The position numbers and the translations under genes were made by a program. The notes below the pieces were generated by a model. The model was not told the origin of the DNA. It did no database searches and saw only the letters and a program-made list of their open reading frames with translations. Shown one piece after another: positions 32,681 through 44,556 of a stretch of 64,000 nt of DNA (the stretch's first letter is position 1; each line of letters begins with the position of its first letter). The stretch spans positions 285,747,166-285,811,165 of the forward strand of contig CM077666.1 of assembly GCA_039707655.1 (NCBI GenBank), given 5' to 3'. Source of the DNA: Elymus sibiricus (taxonomy: Eukaryota; Streptophyta; Magnoliopsida; Poales; Poaceae).

Positions 32681-33479
32681 TCACTCTGTGCATTCGGTTT
32701 ATTCGATTTACGTGGTTCGGTAAATACGGTTTCTTGGTTTGTACGGTATTGGTACTTCGGTAAATATGGTTTGAAATTAAAATACGGTTCAGTTTTGGTA
32801 TATACCAAAATATTTTGGTATGGTTTCGGTACATACCAAAATAACCAAAGTTGACGCGAATTTGAAAATAAGGCAACAATTTTTTAGTTCTGGTTACATA
32901 TTTCCGTGACTAAATATTTTGTACATGTTCAAACTTGAGTGTAAATAGCATCAACAATTCAGCATTCAGCCATCAGAGGCAGGGCCATCACAGATTCACA
33001 TATACGAGACAACCAAGCTCACAGGGATGTACATGTTCAAACTTAGTACAGAGCAGAGAGCATCAACTTTCATCTATCAGGGCCATCATATTCATCCCAT
33101 CACGCATGAAACAGAACAAGCCTAGTGTAACTTAGCATATCATAATTAGTACACAAGCATATATAGCAGATTTACACATTAGTCACTAGTTCAGTACAGA
33201 ACATGTGCATAACTGCAGTTTTTCACGTTGTGTAGTGCTGCCCTAGGGCAACTATTTACCAAAATATTCACCAGCATTGCTTCAGGCTTCAACAACTACC
33301 ATGCCAGCTGCCTAATTACCAAAAGTAGTTTCAACCTTCAACGATTCCCATCAGCCTAATTACCCAAAATAAAATAACTTTGTTGCTTCGAGGACACATC
33401 AGTCAATGATAAAGAGATCCTCGTTCTCGCTTGAGGCTTGGAGATCTAGAACCCCTACATGAAAAGCACAATATAATGG

Positions 33480-36036
33480 TTAGTACTCAGTAATAGCAAG
33501 GCGTGCTTCATGGTTTATGTGTCTATAATTAGTACCTTCTTCTAGTTTAGACAACTCCTCTAGATCGGCCTCGATGTTGATACGCTTACGACGCAGCCAA
33601 TCTTGTGTACAAATCAAGGCTTGGAGTGTCATCGGAGTCAAGGAGCTTCGAAAGCCATCAAGAATACACCCACTAGTACTAAAAGCTGATTCAGAAGCAA
33701 CGGTTGAAATAGGAATTGCTAATATGTCACGAGCCATTCTTGAAAGAATAGGAAAGCGCAATGAGTTGCATTTCCACCAATTGAGAACCTTGAATTCAGG
33801 ACTATTTTCTTCTACATCTTCAGCTAAGTACTTGTCTAATTCAGTTCTACGACTACCATCACCAGTAGTTAGTTTCATCCTCTTGTTGTATAAATCCCTC
33901 ATAAGCATGGGATCTGATTGTGGTGTTGAACTCTCACTAGCACAATCACTATATGCAGGTTGTGGTGTTGATTCGTTCACGCCATACAATATTTTGTATT
34001 CACCAAAAAGTGACACAAATGCAGTGTGTGCAGAACTCCATATCCTGTTACCTTTACTCACTCCATATGTCCGTTGGATCGTGTCCTTGGCTTTTGGTAC
34101 TCCAGAAAAGCAAATCTTGATCGAACCTATATTTGCCCAATGGATACAATCTAAGCCTGCTATCAGGCAGTGAGTGGGAATCAATCCTGAAAGAGAGAAG
34201 GTCTAGTGCTCTCAGAAAATATTTGTACTAAGTTATTCTAAAAGATAAGAGCTAACCGGCCGTTATTTGATCTGAGATACCAAATATCCACGAGGAGAAT
34301 GTGCGACCTCCAAGCCAAGAAAAGCTTTCCCCCAAAAAGGGGAGATCCGCTGCTAGCCGGCCGGTGGGAGCGAGAAGTATGGGATATGTCTGGTGTTTCT
34401 TCCATCAATCATCAATCAGATTCCTTGGTCCTTGCATAAAAAGAGCAATCAAAGTTAGCATGCCATAACTCGTAAGGGCAGGAGCTATATATTGAATTAT
34501 TAATAAGAATGAACAAATGAATATAAGATTTTTACCTAGGATCAAGAATAGCAGCAATAAATATGTATTTGTTCATTTTCTCTGGATCACCCCAATATTT
34601 ATCATATTTGTCCTTCATCTTAACAGCCATGTTTTTGAACACTTCATCATCACCACAGATCACACGTTCACTCCACTTGTCTAGCAAGTAATTAATAGCA
34701 GCAACCTCTTCAAAGAATGTGTTGGAAGTGACGTAATTAGTGACAGAAACCTTATTTGTCAGCACAAAGAAGTGTTGGAGGAACAATTTGAACTCACTAG
34801 CATAAACCCAATCATCATGAGTTGGAGGGCCTGTTTCTCCTTCAACCCCAAGCAAATCTAACTCTTCCTTATAAGAGGGATCTTGAAGTCGAAGTTGATC
34901 AAATGCCCTCTCAAATGTCACAGTTGTCTCCAACATTATAAATGTAGAGTTCCATCTAGTGCATACATCAAGAGAGAGGTGTCCTTTGCTAGTTACCTTG
35001 CTGATTGTGACACATTTTTTTAAAGCTATTCATTCTTGCAGTTGAGCTTCTCACATATTTGACAGCATTTTGAATGCGTTGGACAGGATGAGACATTATC
35101 TTCAACCCATTTTGAACCACAAGATTAACAATATGAGCCACACACCTCATGTGAAGATATGAACCTTTCGCAACAGCTCCACCCCGATTTTTTAGAGAAC
35201 TCTTCATGTACTATAAACAAGTGTCATCTGATGATGCATTATCTATGGTAATACTGCACATTGTCTCAATTCTCCACTCAATCACTAACTTATCAAGTGC
35301 TTTCCCAATAGCCTCCCCTTTGTGACTGTCTACCAAGACAAAGCTAATGATTTTCTTGTTAAGTTTCCAGTCACTATCAATGTAATGGGCAGTAAGAGCC
35401 ATGTAATTTTGAAGTTTAGCGGAGGTCCAGGTGTCAGTTGTGAGGCTCACTGTTTGATGAGAATCCATGAAGTATTTTTTCTAGCTTTTTTTTCTCTGCT
35501 GCATAGAGGGCCATAATATCTCTATATACTATAGTCCTAGATGGAATATGGAATCTAGGACAAGCTGTCATCATAAAATACCTAAACCCTTCCTTCGCAG
35601 AGAAAATGAACGACAACTCATCCACAACAATCATTCGAGCAAAGGCTGCACTTACCTCTTCCTCATTGTATTGCCATGGAACTGGAATGACAGTACTACC
35701 ATCAGCACTAAGTTGGAAGCTCAATTTAGTCTGATTGGCCCGACTCCCCGCCTTGATAATAGCACACTTCTTACAGATCTTAGCATGGTTGTTCAGACTA
35801 GACGTACCATTCCTCGATGAATTGACACCCAATGTCGTTACACAATAGTTGCACGAAGCACGGTCTGGCTCATCGGGAACCCTGGTGTAGTGGAGCCATA
35901 TTGCTGCTCTTGAGGCTGCATGCTTCTTCACTTTCTTTCCAGTTTTAGTACAAGGATCCGGAGGAACCTCAAACATTTTGAATGGTTCACTGCTTGGTGG
36001 AAGGCTAGGATCTGGTATGCCATGACTCTCAGCCAT
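33480..36036 (-). pseudogene. hAT transposase, RICESLEEPER-like (broken)
   Basis: The N-terminal BED-type zinc finger (C62, C65, H84, C88/C91 from the ATG at 36036) gives DNA binding. Next come the VSLTTDTWTS block, the HMRCVAHIVNLVV block, LDPR, and the C-terminal dimerisation domain ([13 protein letters not shown] at ~33.68-33.80 kb). Defects seen: a phase change near 35.45 kb, a TAG near 35.21 kb, and a further shift in an A-run near 35.0 kb. The stretch 34.19-34.53 kb lacks frame and may include an intron. Domain order and content match plant Ac/Tam-like BED transposases. Element C sits just upstream, separating the gene from its GC-rich 5' region. Confidence 0.85.
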
Positions 36037-36248
36037 CTAATTATCTGAAGATGAACACAAAGTACAACACAACATCAATCCAACAGACCAACACAACATC
36101 AATTATTCAATCCAACAGACGAACACAACATCAATCGAGAGTCGAGACTCAGCCATCTAAATATTTGTCTCAATGATTGATTTCCTTATTACCTGCGGGG
36201 ATGTAGGCTGCAGCGAGGGGCCGAACTGTCGAAGGTACCGGAGAGGAG

Positions 36249-37809
36249 TGATACGTCTCCAACGTATCTATAATTTTTTATTATTCCATGCTGTTATATT
36301 ATCAATCTTGGATGTTTTTATATACATTTACATCAATTATATATCATTTTTTGGGACTAACCTATTAACTTAGTGCCCAGTGCCAGTTGCTGTTTCCAGC
36401 CTGTTTTTGGTTTTACAGAATATCAAAACCAAACGAAGTCCAAATGCCACGAAACTTTTTGGAGATTTTTTTCTGGACATAACCAACACTAGAAGCTTCG
36501 GGAGAAGGCCAGAAGCCCCAGGAGGTGGCCACGAGCCACCAGGGCGTGCCTGGGGGGGTGGGCAGGCGCGCCCTGGTGCCTCGTGGGCCCACCTCTGCCT
36601 CTTTTGACCTAATTCCACCACTATAAATTCCCAAAAATCAGGAAACCAATAGGAGAGTCCACGAAATACTTTTTCCGCCGCCGCAAGCTTCTGTTCTCGA
36701 GAGATCCCATCTGGGGGCCTTTTTCGGCACTCCGCCGGAGGGGGAATCGATCACGGAGGGGCTCTACATCAACCTTGCTGCCCTTCCGATGATGTGTGAG
36801 TAGTTTACCACAGACCTTCGGGTCCATAGTTAGTAGCTAGATGGATTCTTCTCTCTTTTTGATCTTCAATACAATGTTCTCCTCGATGTTCCTGGAGTTC
36901 TATCCGATGTAATCACTTTTTGCGGTGTGTTTGTTGGGATTCAGTGAATTGTGAGTTTATGATCAGATTATCCATGAATATTATTTGAGTCTTCTCTGAT
37001 CTCTTTTATGCATGATTATTATAGCTTCGTATTTCTTCTCCGATCTATTTATTTGGTTTGGCCAACTAGATTAATTTATCTTGCCATGGGAAGAGGTGCT
37101 TTGTAATGGGTTCAATCTTGCGGTGCTCAATCCCAGTGACAGAAAGGGACATGACACGTATGTATCATTGCTATTAAGGGTAAAAAGATGGGGTTTATTC
37201 ATGCGTGAGTTTACTTTGTCTACATCATGTCATCTTGCTTAAGGCGTTACTCCGTTCTTTATGGACTTAATACACTAGATGCATGCTGGATAGCGGTCGA
37301 TGTGTGGAGTAATAGTAGTAGATGCAGGCAGGAGTCGGTTTACTTGTCTCGGACAAGATGCCTATATACATGATCATTGCCTTGGATATCGTCATGATTA
37401 TTTGCTTTTCTATCAATTGCCCAACAGTAATTTGTTTACCCACCGTATGCTATTTTCTTGAGAGAAGCCTCTAGTGAAAACTATGGCCCCCGGGTCTATC
37501 TAAATCATATATTAAAAACCCTAAAAATACCTTGCTGCACTTTTTCTTTATTTATTTTATTTTGTATTTTTGTTTCTATCTATCACATACAATTTAATCT
37601 TGCAATTTACCGCCGAGGGATTGACAACCCCTTGTTTGCGTTGGGTGCAAGGATTTGTTGTTTTGTGTGCAGGTACTGCTAACGAGGTGTTGCGTGATTC
37701 TCCTACTGGATTTATAACCTTGGTTTCATAAGTGAGGGAAATACTTATCTCTACTGTACTACATCTCCCTTCCTCTTCAGGGAATTACCAACGCAGCTCA
37801 CAAGTAGCA
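36249..37809 (+). mobile_element. Element C, 5' LTR (1,561 bp)
   Basis: TGATACGTCTCC start, AAGTAGCA end. TATA-like CTATAAAT at 36621-36628. Confidence 0.95.
36621..36628 (+). promoter_or_regulatory. Putative TATA box of element C 5' LTR
   Basis: CTATAAAT in a conserved context (ATTCCACCACTATAAATTCC). The same box occurs at 8361 (solo LTR) and 41971 (3' LTR), and near 29270 and 49340 in element B. Confidence 0.6.
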
Positions 37810-37820
37810 GGAAGAATTTC

Positions 37821-37838
37821 TGGCACCGTTGCCGTGGA
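37821..37838 (+). other. Element C primer-binding site (two mismatches)
   Basis: TGGCACCGTTGCCGTGGA differs at two positions from the tRNA-Asp-type site of elements B and E, although this is the youngest-looking copy. Confidence 0.75.
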
Positions 37839-38018
37839 GATATCATCAACATCTATCAAGTACCTATGCATAAAACTTACATCTCCTTGCATTTACTTTA
37901 TTTGCCTTTGCCTCTCGTTTTCATCTCCCCCACTTCTAAAAAGTTTTTGCAAAAATACAAAAATATTTTCCGTTTGCTTTTTGCTTGTTTGCTTGCTTGT
38001 TACCTTGTTTACTTAATC

Positions 38019-39037
38019 ATGATGCCCCGTGAAAATTATTATGATACCTCTTATTATAAAATTTTGTCCGAAATTGAGAAAAATACTAAAGATTACATGA
38101 CTACGCAGTTTGAGCACAACAAATTTTTTACCGAGGAACTCAAAGAACACTCTACTCTATTGGATGCTATTGCAAAACAACTGAAGTTGTTAATCTTCAA
38201 TCTCAATTTGCTCTTACTGAAAATTTGCTAGGAAAAATTTCTGATGCGCAAGCTACGCTAGTAAATCAAATGGCAGCTAAGCCAGAATCATTGGAACGTA
38301 GTAATGATGAGGATATTAAAATGATTGGTGTTTCATCTATTGATTCTTTGTTTAGCAATATTAAACTTGATGAAAAGGGGACTGAAGAAGAGTCAACTTT
38401 AGCTAGTAGGCGTTCCCATAATTCGGAGGGTGAAAATCTTGATAAATTTTTTGATAAAAGTGGGTTTGGAGAGGTAAAAACTTTAACTAGTAATGTGCCC
38501 ACTCTCTTGGATTACAAAGATTTTAATTATGATAGTTGTTCTTTGATTGAGTGCATTTCTTTGTTACAATTCATGTTAAATTCACCCAACGCTTATGAGC
38601 AAAATAAGGCTTTTACTAAACACATCGTAGAAACAATGATGAAAGCGTTAGAAGAAAAGCTAGAACTAGAAATTTCAATTCCTAGAAAATTACATGATGA
38701 ATGGGAACCCACCATTAAAGTTAATATTAAAAATTATGAGTGCAATGCTTTATGTGATTTGGGTGCTAGTGTTTCCACAATTCCAAAATCTCTATGTGAT
38801 GTGCAAGGCTTTACCAATATAGATGAATGCTCCCTTAATTTGCATCTTGCGGATTCCACTATTAAAAAGCCTTTGGGTAGAATTAATGATGTGCTTATTC
38901 TTGCAAATATAAATTACGTGCCCGTTGATTTTATTGTGCTTGACATTGAATTGAATCCTTCTTGCCGCATAATACTTAGTAGACCGTTCTTACGAACCAT
39001 AGGTGCCGTTATTGACATGAAAGAAGGGAATATATAA
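38019..39037 (+). pseudogene. Element C gag-like frame with aspartic-protease-like domain
   Basis: ATG at 38019 opens a frame (MMPRENYYDTSYY) whose phase changes near 38.18 kb and continues to the stop at 39037. The C-terminal ~130 residues look like a retroviral-type aspartic protease: LCDLGASVSTIP (active-site loop with Asp-Leu-Gly rather than Asp-Thr/Ser-Gly), the YVPVDFIVLDIE strand block, then ILSRPFLRTIGAVID. Such domains normally mature Gag-Pol. Downstream there is no reverse transcriptase or integrase. The Leu in the active-site triplet may be family-typical or disabling. A KSGFGEV motif links the middle region to element B. Confidence 0.7.
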
Positions 39038-41613
39038 TTTCATTTTACATTAAAAATGGTATGGAACATTTCCCTAGGAATAAAATTAAATCACCATATG
39101 AATCCATTATGAGGGCCACTTATGGAATCAACTTGAAAGATGATAATACTTGAAACTATGCATTATGCCTAGCTAGGGGCATAAAACAATAGCGCTCGTT
39201 GGGAGGCAACCCAATGAATAAAATAAATTTGTACTTTTTGTTTCTGTTATGGTGTGTTTTCACATTTATGCTACTGTTATGGTTGAGTTTTTATGTTTTA
39301 ATTAGTGTCTGTGCCAAGTAAAGCCTTTAGGTTGATTTGGAAGATAGTATAATTGATGCTGTTTGGAAAACAGAGAGTTTTGCGTCCAGTGCTGGAATTT
39401 TGGTTCTGTACTGGAGCGTCATAAAAATCTGAAATTTTTACACAGTAGTGGTATATGAATTTACCAGGTTTTGCTAATTTTTCAGAATTTTTGGAATTAC
39501 AGAAGTATAGCTTTTAAATAGATCTCTACAGACTGTTCTGTTTTTGACAGATTCTGTTTTTGATGCACTACTTGCTTGTTTTGATGAAACTATGGATTGT
39601 ATCGGGGGGTATAAGCCATGAAGAAGTTAGAATACAGTAGGTATAATGCAAAAATAAAATATGAATGGGTTTGCAACAGTACTTAAAGTAGTGATTTGTT
39701 TTGTTATACTAACGGATCTCACGAAGGTTTTGTTGAGTTTTGTGTGATTGAAGTTTTCAAGTTTTGGGTGAGATCACGATGGATGAAGGAATAAGGAGTA
39801 GCAAGAGCCTAAGCTTGGGGATGCCCGAGGCACCCCAAGGTAATATTCTAGGAAGACTCAAGCGTCTAAGGTTGGGGATGCCCCGGAAGGCATCCCCTCT
39901 TTCTTCTACCAACCATCGGTAATTTTACTTGGAGCTATATTTTTATTCGTCACAAGATATGAGTTTTGCTTGGAGCGCCGTGTATTATATGATTCTTTGC
40001 TTTGTATGCTTTTTAGTTTGTCACAATCATCCTTGCTGGACACACCTATTTGAGAGAGCCACACGTTCATCATAATTTATTAGAATACTCTATGTGCTTC
40101 ACTTAAATTTTTTGAGCTAGGCAGTTGCTCTAGTGCTTCACTTAAATCTTTTTGAGCACGGCGGTGGATAAATTTTGAAGAAATAAACTCTCATGCTTCA
40201 CTTATATTATTTTGAGAGTTGATAAGATGAAAATTTTGAAGAAATATTTGCACTCTCATGCTTCACTTATATCTTTTTGAGAGTTGCTGATAATAATGGT
40301 AATTTGCACAAGATATGAATTTGGTCCCAAAGTGATGAATATTCAAGAGGGATATAATAAAAACTTTCATATAGATCATTGGATATGATAAGTGTGATTC
40401 CTTGCAATAGTTTTGCGATATGGAGATGACGATATGTGAGTCATGTTAGTGAGTAATTGCGATTTAGTAAGAATATTAGTGTTAAGGTTTGTGATTCCCT
40501 ATGCATGCACATTAAGTCAATAGTTATGCAAAAAAATTAAATCCTACTTATGGTGCATTATTTGATGTTAGTTATGTTCAATGCATGTTTATGACCGTTT
40601 TCGTTTTTTTGGTTGGTTGCTTCGCAATCTATTTGCTAGGCTTCATTTGTACTAAGCGGAAATACTGCTTGTGCATCCAAACTCCTTAAACCCAAGTTGT
40701 GCCAAATGAGTCCACCATATCTACCTATATGCGGTATTTCCATGCCGTTCCAAGTAAATTTGCGTGTGCCAACTCTAATTTTCAAAATAATATTCCGTTT
40801 TGTGTGCCCGTACCGCTCATGAAGCGGCAGGGGGTGGCCATTATTTTCCATGCTAGGTGTGTTATTGTCACGATGAGTGTTTATTCACTTGTCATTGCAC
40901 GAGAGAGTGGCTGGTAATAGGGATGCCCAGTCCCACAATGAAATCAAAAATTAATAACAACAAAATTCCTTGGAAAGTGTTGGTATGGAGGGCACCCGTG
41001 GATACGGCTAGCCATGGATTGTGAAAGAATGGTGGAAAGGAAATAAACTTTACTTTTTGTTTGGGAACCGCCTATGATGTGTCTAGCATGGAAGATATTG
41101 GGAATTCTTGGTCGTTTTCGTTGACAGGAAAAGCATGCCTCTCAAAATATTTTTATCTCTCTAATTTAAGCTTTGAGCTCTGGCACATTAGCAAATCTCT
41201 GCTTCCCTCTGCGAAGGGACTATCTATTTACTTTTATGAAATTTTTATTTTCAATTTGAGTCTCCATCTTCTCTTATAAAGCACCAACTAGAGAGCACTA
41301 TTGTCATACTTGTGCATTGGATGTAGCTAATATTGAGTGTGTTTCATGAATGGATCAATGATTGACCATAATGGGCTAGGGATAACTTTCTTTAGCGTTG
41401 ATATTTTGAAAGACATGGTTGCTTGTTAATATGCTTGAGTATTTATATCTTCATGTTAAACTATAGACTATTGCTTTGAATCATTCAAGTCCAAATGTCC
41501 ATGCTACAAAGAAAAGAATATATGATGAATATGATAGGCAGCATTCCACATAAAAAATTCTGTTTTTGTCATTTACCTACTCGAGGACGAGCAGGAATTA
41601 AGCTTGGGGATGC
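39038..41613 (+). other. Element C 3' non-coding module and polypurine tract
   Basis: 2.6 kb without a gene. In order: GTTGGGAGGCAACCCAATGA, a sequence also seen at 31.39 kb; two hairpin blocks on AAGCTTGGGGATGCC / GGCATCCCC (39811-39897); four TGCTTCACTTATAT-type words (40094-40275); and the terminal purine tract at 41601-41613. The same order is seen in elements B and E. Confidence 0.75.
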
Positions 41614-43165
41614 TGATACGTCTCCAACGTATCTATAATTTTTTATTGTTCCATGCTGTTATATTATCAATCTTGGATGTTTTTATATACATTTATAGCA
41701 ATTATATATCATTTTTTGGGACTAACCTATTAACTTAGTGCCCAGTGCCAGTTGCTGTTTTCTGCCTGTTTTTGGTTTTACAGAATATCAATACCAAACG
41801 AAGTCCAAATGCCACGAAATTTTTTTCTGGAAATAACCAACACTAGAAGCTTCGGGAGAAGGCCAGAAGCCCCAGGAGGTGGCCACGAGCCACCAGGGCG
41901 CGCCTGTGGGGGCAGGCGTGCCCTGGTGCCTCGTGGGCCCACCTCTGCCTCTTTTGACCTAATTCCACCACTATAAATTCCCAAAAATCAGGAAACCAAT
42001 AAGAGAGTCCACGAAATACTTTTTCCGCCACCGCAAGCTTCTGTTCTCGAGAGATCCCATCTGGGGGCCTTTTCCGGCACTCCGCCGGAGGGAGAATCGA
42101 TCACGGAGGGGCTCTACATCAACCTTGCTGCCCTTCCGATGATGCGTGAGTAGTTTACCACAGACCTTCGGGTCCATAGTTAGTAGCTAGATGGCTTCTT
42201 CTCTCTTTTTGATCTTCAATACAATGTTCTCCTCGATGTTCTTGGAGTTCTATCCGATGTAATCACTTTTTGCGGTGTGTTTGTTGGGATCCGGTGAATT
42301 GTGAGTTTATGATTAGATTATCCATGAATATTATTTGAGTCTTCTCTGATCTCTTTTATGCATGATTATTATAGCTTCGCATTTCTTCTCCGATCTATTG
42401 ATTTGGTTTGGCCAACTAGATTAATTTATCTTGCCATGGGAAGAGGTGCTTTGTAATGTTCGATCTTGCGGTGTTCAATCCTAGTGACAGAAAGGGACAT
42501 GACACGTATGTATCGTTGCTATTAAGGGTAAAAAGATGGGGTTTATTCATGCGTGAGTTTACTTTGTCTACATCATGTCATCTTGCTAAAGGCGTTACTC
42601 CGTTCTTTATGGACTTAATACACTAGATGCATGCTGGATAGCGGTCGATGTGTGGAGTAATAGTAGTAGATGCAGGCAGGAGTCGGTCTACTTGTCTCGG
42701 ACGTGATGCCTATATACATGATCATTGCCTTGGATATCGTCATGATTATTTGCTTTTCTATCAATTGCCCAACAGTAATTTGTTTACCCACCGTATGCTA
42801 TTTTCTTGAGAGAAGCCTCTAGTGAAAACTATGGCCCCCGGGTCTATCTAAATCATATATTAAAAACCCTAAAAATACCTTGCTGCACTTTTTCTTTATT
42901 TATTTTATTTTGTATTTTTGTTTCAATCTATCTATCTATCACATACAATTTAATCTTGCAATTTACCGCCGAGGGATTGACAACCCCTTGTTTGCGTTGG
43001 GTGCAAGGATTTGTTGTTTTGTGTGCAGGTACTGCTAACGAGGTGTTGCGTGATTCTCCTACTGGATTGATAACCTTGGTTTCATAACTGAGGGAAATAC
43101 TTATCTCTACTATACTGCATCTCCCTTCCTCTTCAGGGAATTACCAACGCAGCTCACAAGTAGCA
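41614..43165 (+). mobile_element. Element C, 3' LTR (1,552 bp)
   Basis: TGATACGTCTCC to AAGTAGCA, next to the TSD AGGAG. Confidence 0.95.
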
Positions 43166-43779
43166 AGGAGCGGCGCTGGGGAGAGCCGGCGAGGGTACCG
43201 GAGGGAGGGACGAAGGCGTGGCGTCGGAGAAGCGGTGTTGCCGTGCTGTTCGCGCCGCCGCTGGCCGCTGGAACTGGAGGTAGGGCGGAACGGAGCTCGT
43301 AGCAGCGCCGAATGCGTCGCCGGCCGTGGTGCCCACTGCTTGAGCGCTAGGGTTTGGCGCCAGCCGCCATCGCCGGTCGCCGCCACACTCACTCTAGTCT
43401 AGGTCGGGGACTTGGGGAGGGATGGAAGGAATCGCTCGCAGAGGTCGCCAGGTCGGGGTAGGTTAGGTCGTGCGGGGCTGGCGCCTGGCGGGCTGTGGCC
43501 TGCGGGCTTGCCTGTTGCCAGGTTGGGGCGTTGGGCACTTGGGCTGAAATGGTAATGGGCTGGAAGTGCTCTTAGGGCTTAGCCTCTTACTGGGCTTGGG
43601 CTGGGCATAAACTATATTCGGTTTATTCGGTAAAAACCGAAAAACTTTGGTTTTATACCGAAAAAACCGACCTCCAAATGGTTTTTAAATCCTATACCAT
43701 ACCAAAAACCAAAAACCATATAAACCAAAATATAGGCTCGGTTCGGTTTTTCGGTTCGGTTTCAAAATGCACAGAGTGA
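43166..43779 (-). other. hAT 5' region, GC-rich then terminal repeats
   Basis: Continuation of the hAT beyond element C. GC-rich (43.17-43.55 kb), probably the former promoter/5' UTR of the transposase, then the CGGTTT-rich subterminal zone and right TIR. No gene. Confidence 0.6.
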
Positions 43780-43787
43780 GTTGTTTG

Positions 43788-44551
43788 AATCAGGGGCGCA
43801 CGATGATTAACTCCTATCAACCTCCTCCCTAAGGGCATGTGAGTAGTACTTTGCTTCGAGGGCTAATAAGATTTTCACAATAAATATATGAGTTCTTTAT
43901 GATTAATGTGAGTTCATGGACTAATACAACACTCCCATCTATCCACATATTGCTAGCCTCTTCGGTACCGTGCATTGCCCTTTCTCACCTCAAGAGTCGG
44001 TGCAAACTTCGCCGGTGCATCCAAACCCCGTGATATGATACGCTCTATCACACATAAGCCTCCTTATATATTCCCCAAAACAGCCACCATACCTACCTAT
44101 CATGGCATTTCCATAGCCATTCCGAGATATATTGCCATGCAACTTTCACCGCTCCATCTTATGACATGTGTGTTCATCATCATATTGCTTTGCATGATCA
44201 TATAGAGCTGACATGATATTTGTGGAAAAGCCACCGTTCATCATTGTAATACGTGTTACGCTAGATCATTGCACATCCTGGTACACTGCCAGAGGCATTC
44301 GTATAGAGTCATATTGTTTCAGTTTATCGAGTTGTAAGTAAATAAAAGTGTGATGATCATCATTATTAGAGCATTGTCCCAGTGAGGTAAAGGATGATGG
44401 AGACTAATGAGTCCTCCAAAGAATGAGGATGAGGTTCCGGACTTAATAAAAAAAGAGGCTAAAAAGAGCCCAAAAAAAAGAGAAGGGGCAATGCTACTAT
44501 CCTTTTACCACACTTGTGCTTCAAAGTACCACCACGTTCTTCATATAGAGA
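43788..44551 (+). mobile_element. Element B internal non-coding segment
   Basis: Resumes after the hAT. It is the reverse complement of element E around 17.76-18.15 kb and 7.5-7.75 kb, confirming that it is one 3' module. It is interrupted at 44557 by a solo LTR. Confidence 0.75.
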
Positions 44552-44556
44552 GTCTC

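Larger units (their letters stand above)
36249..43165 (+). mobile_element. Element C: young non-autonomous LTR retrotransposon
   Basis: 5' LTR 36249-37809 and 3' LTR 41614-43165, with a perfect TSD AGGAG (36244-36248 and 43166-43170). Internal region is 3.8 kb with a gag-like/aspartic-protease-like frame and a long 3' non-coding module ending in the purine tract AGCTTGGGGATGC (41601-41613). The LTRs are nearly identical by eye, apart from a ~12-base deletion in the 3' LTR near 41.82 kb. It inserted into the 5' region of the hAT. Confidence 0.95.
32681..43779 (-). mobile_element. hAT transposon with nested LTR element C
   Basis: Perfect 14-bp terminal inverted repeats TCACTCTGTGCATT / AATGCACAGAGTGA and a perfect 8-bp TSD GTTGTTTG (32673-32680 and 43780-43787). 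Subterminal regions on both sides carry many CGGTTT/CGGTA words (32690-32860 and 43615-43765), likely transposase-binding clusters. The minus-strand transposase is broken. Removing element C leaves ~4.2 kb. Confidence 0.95.
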
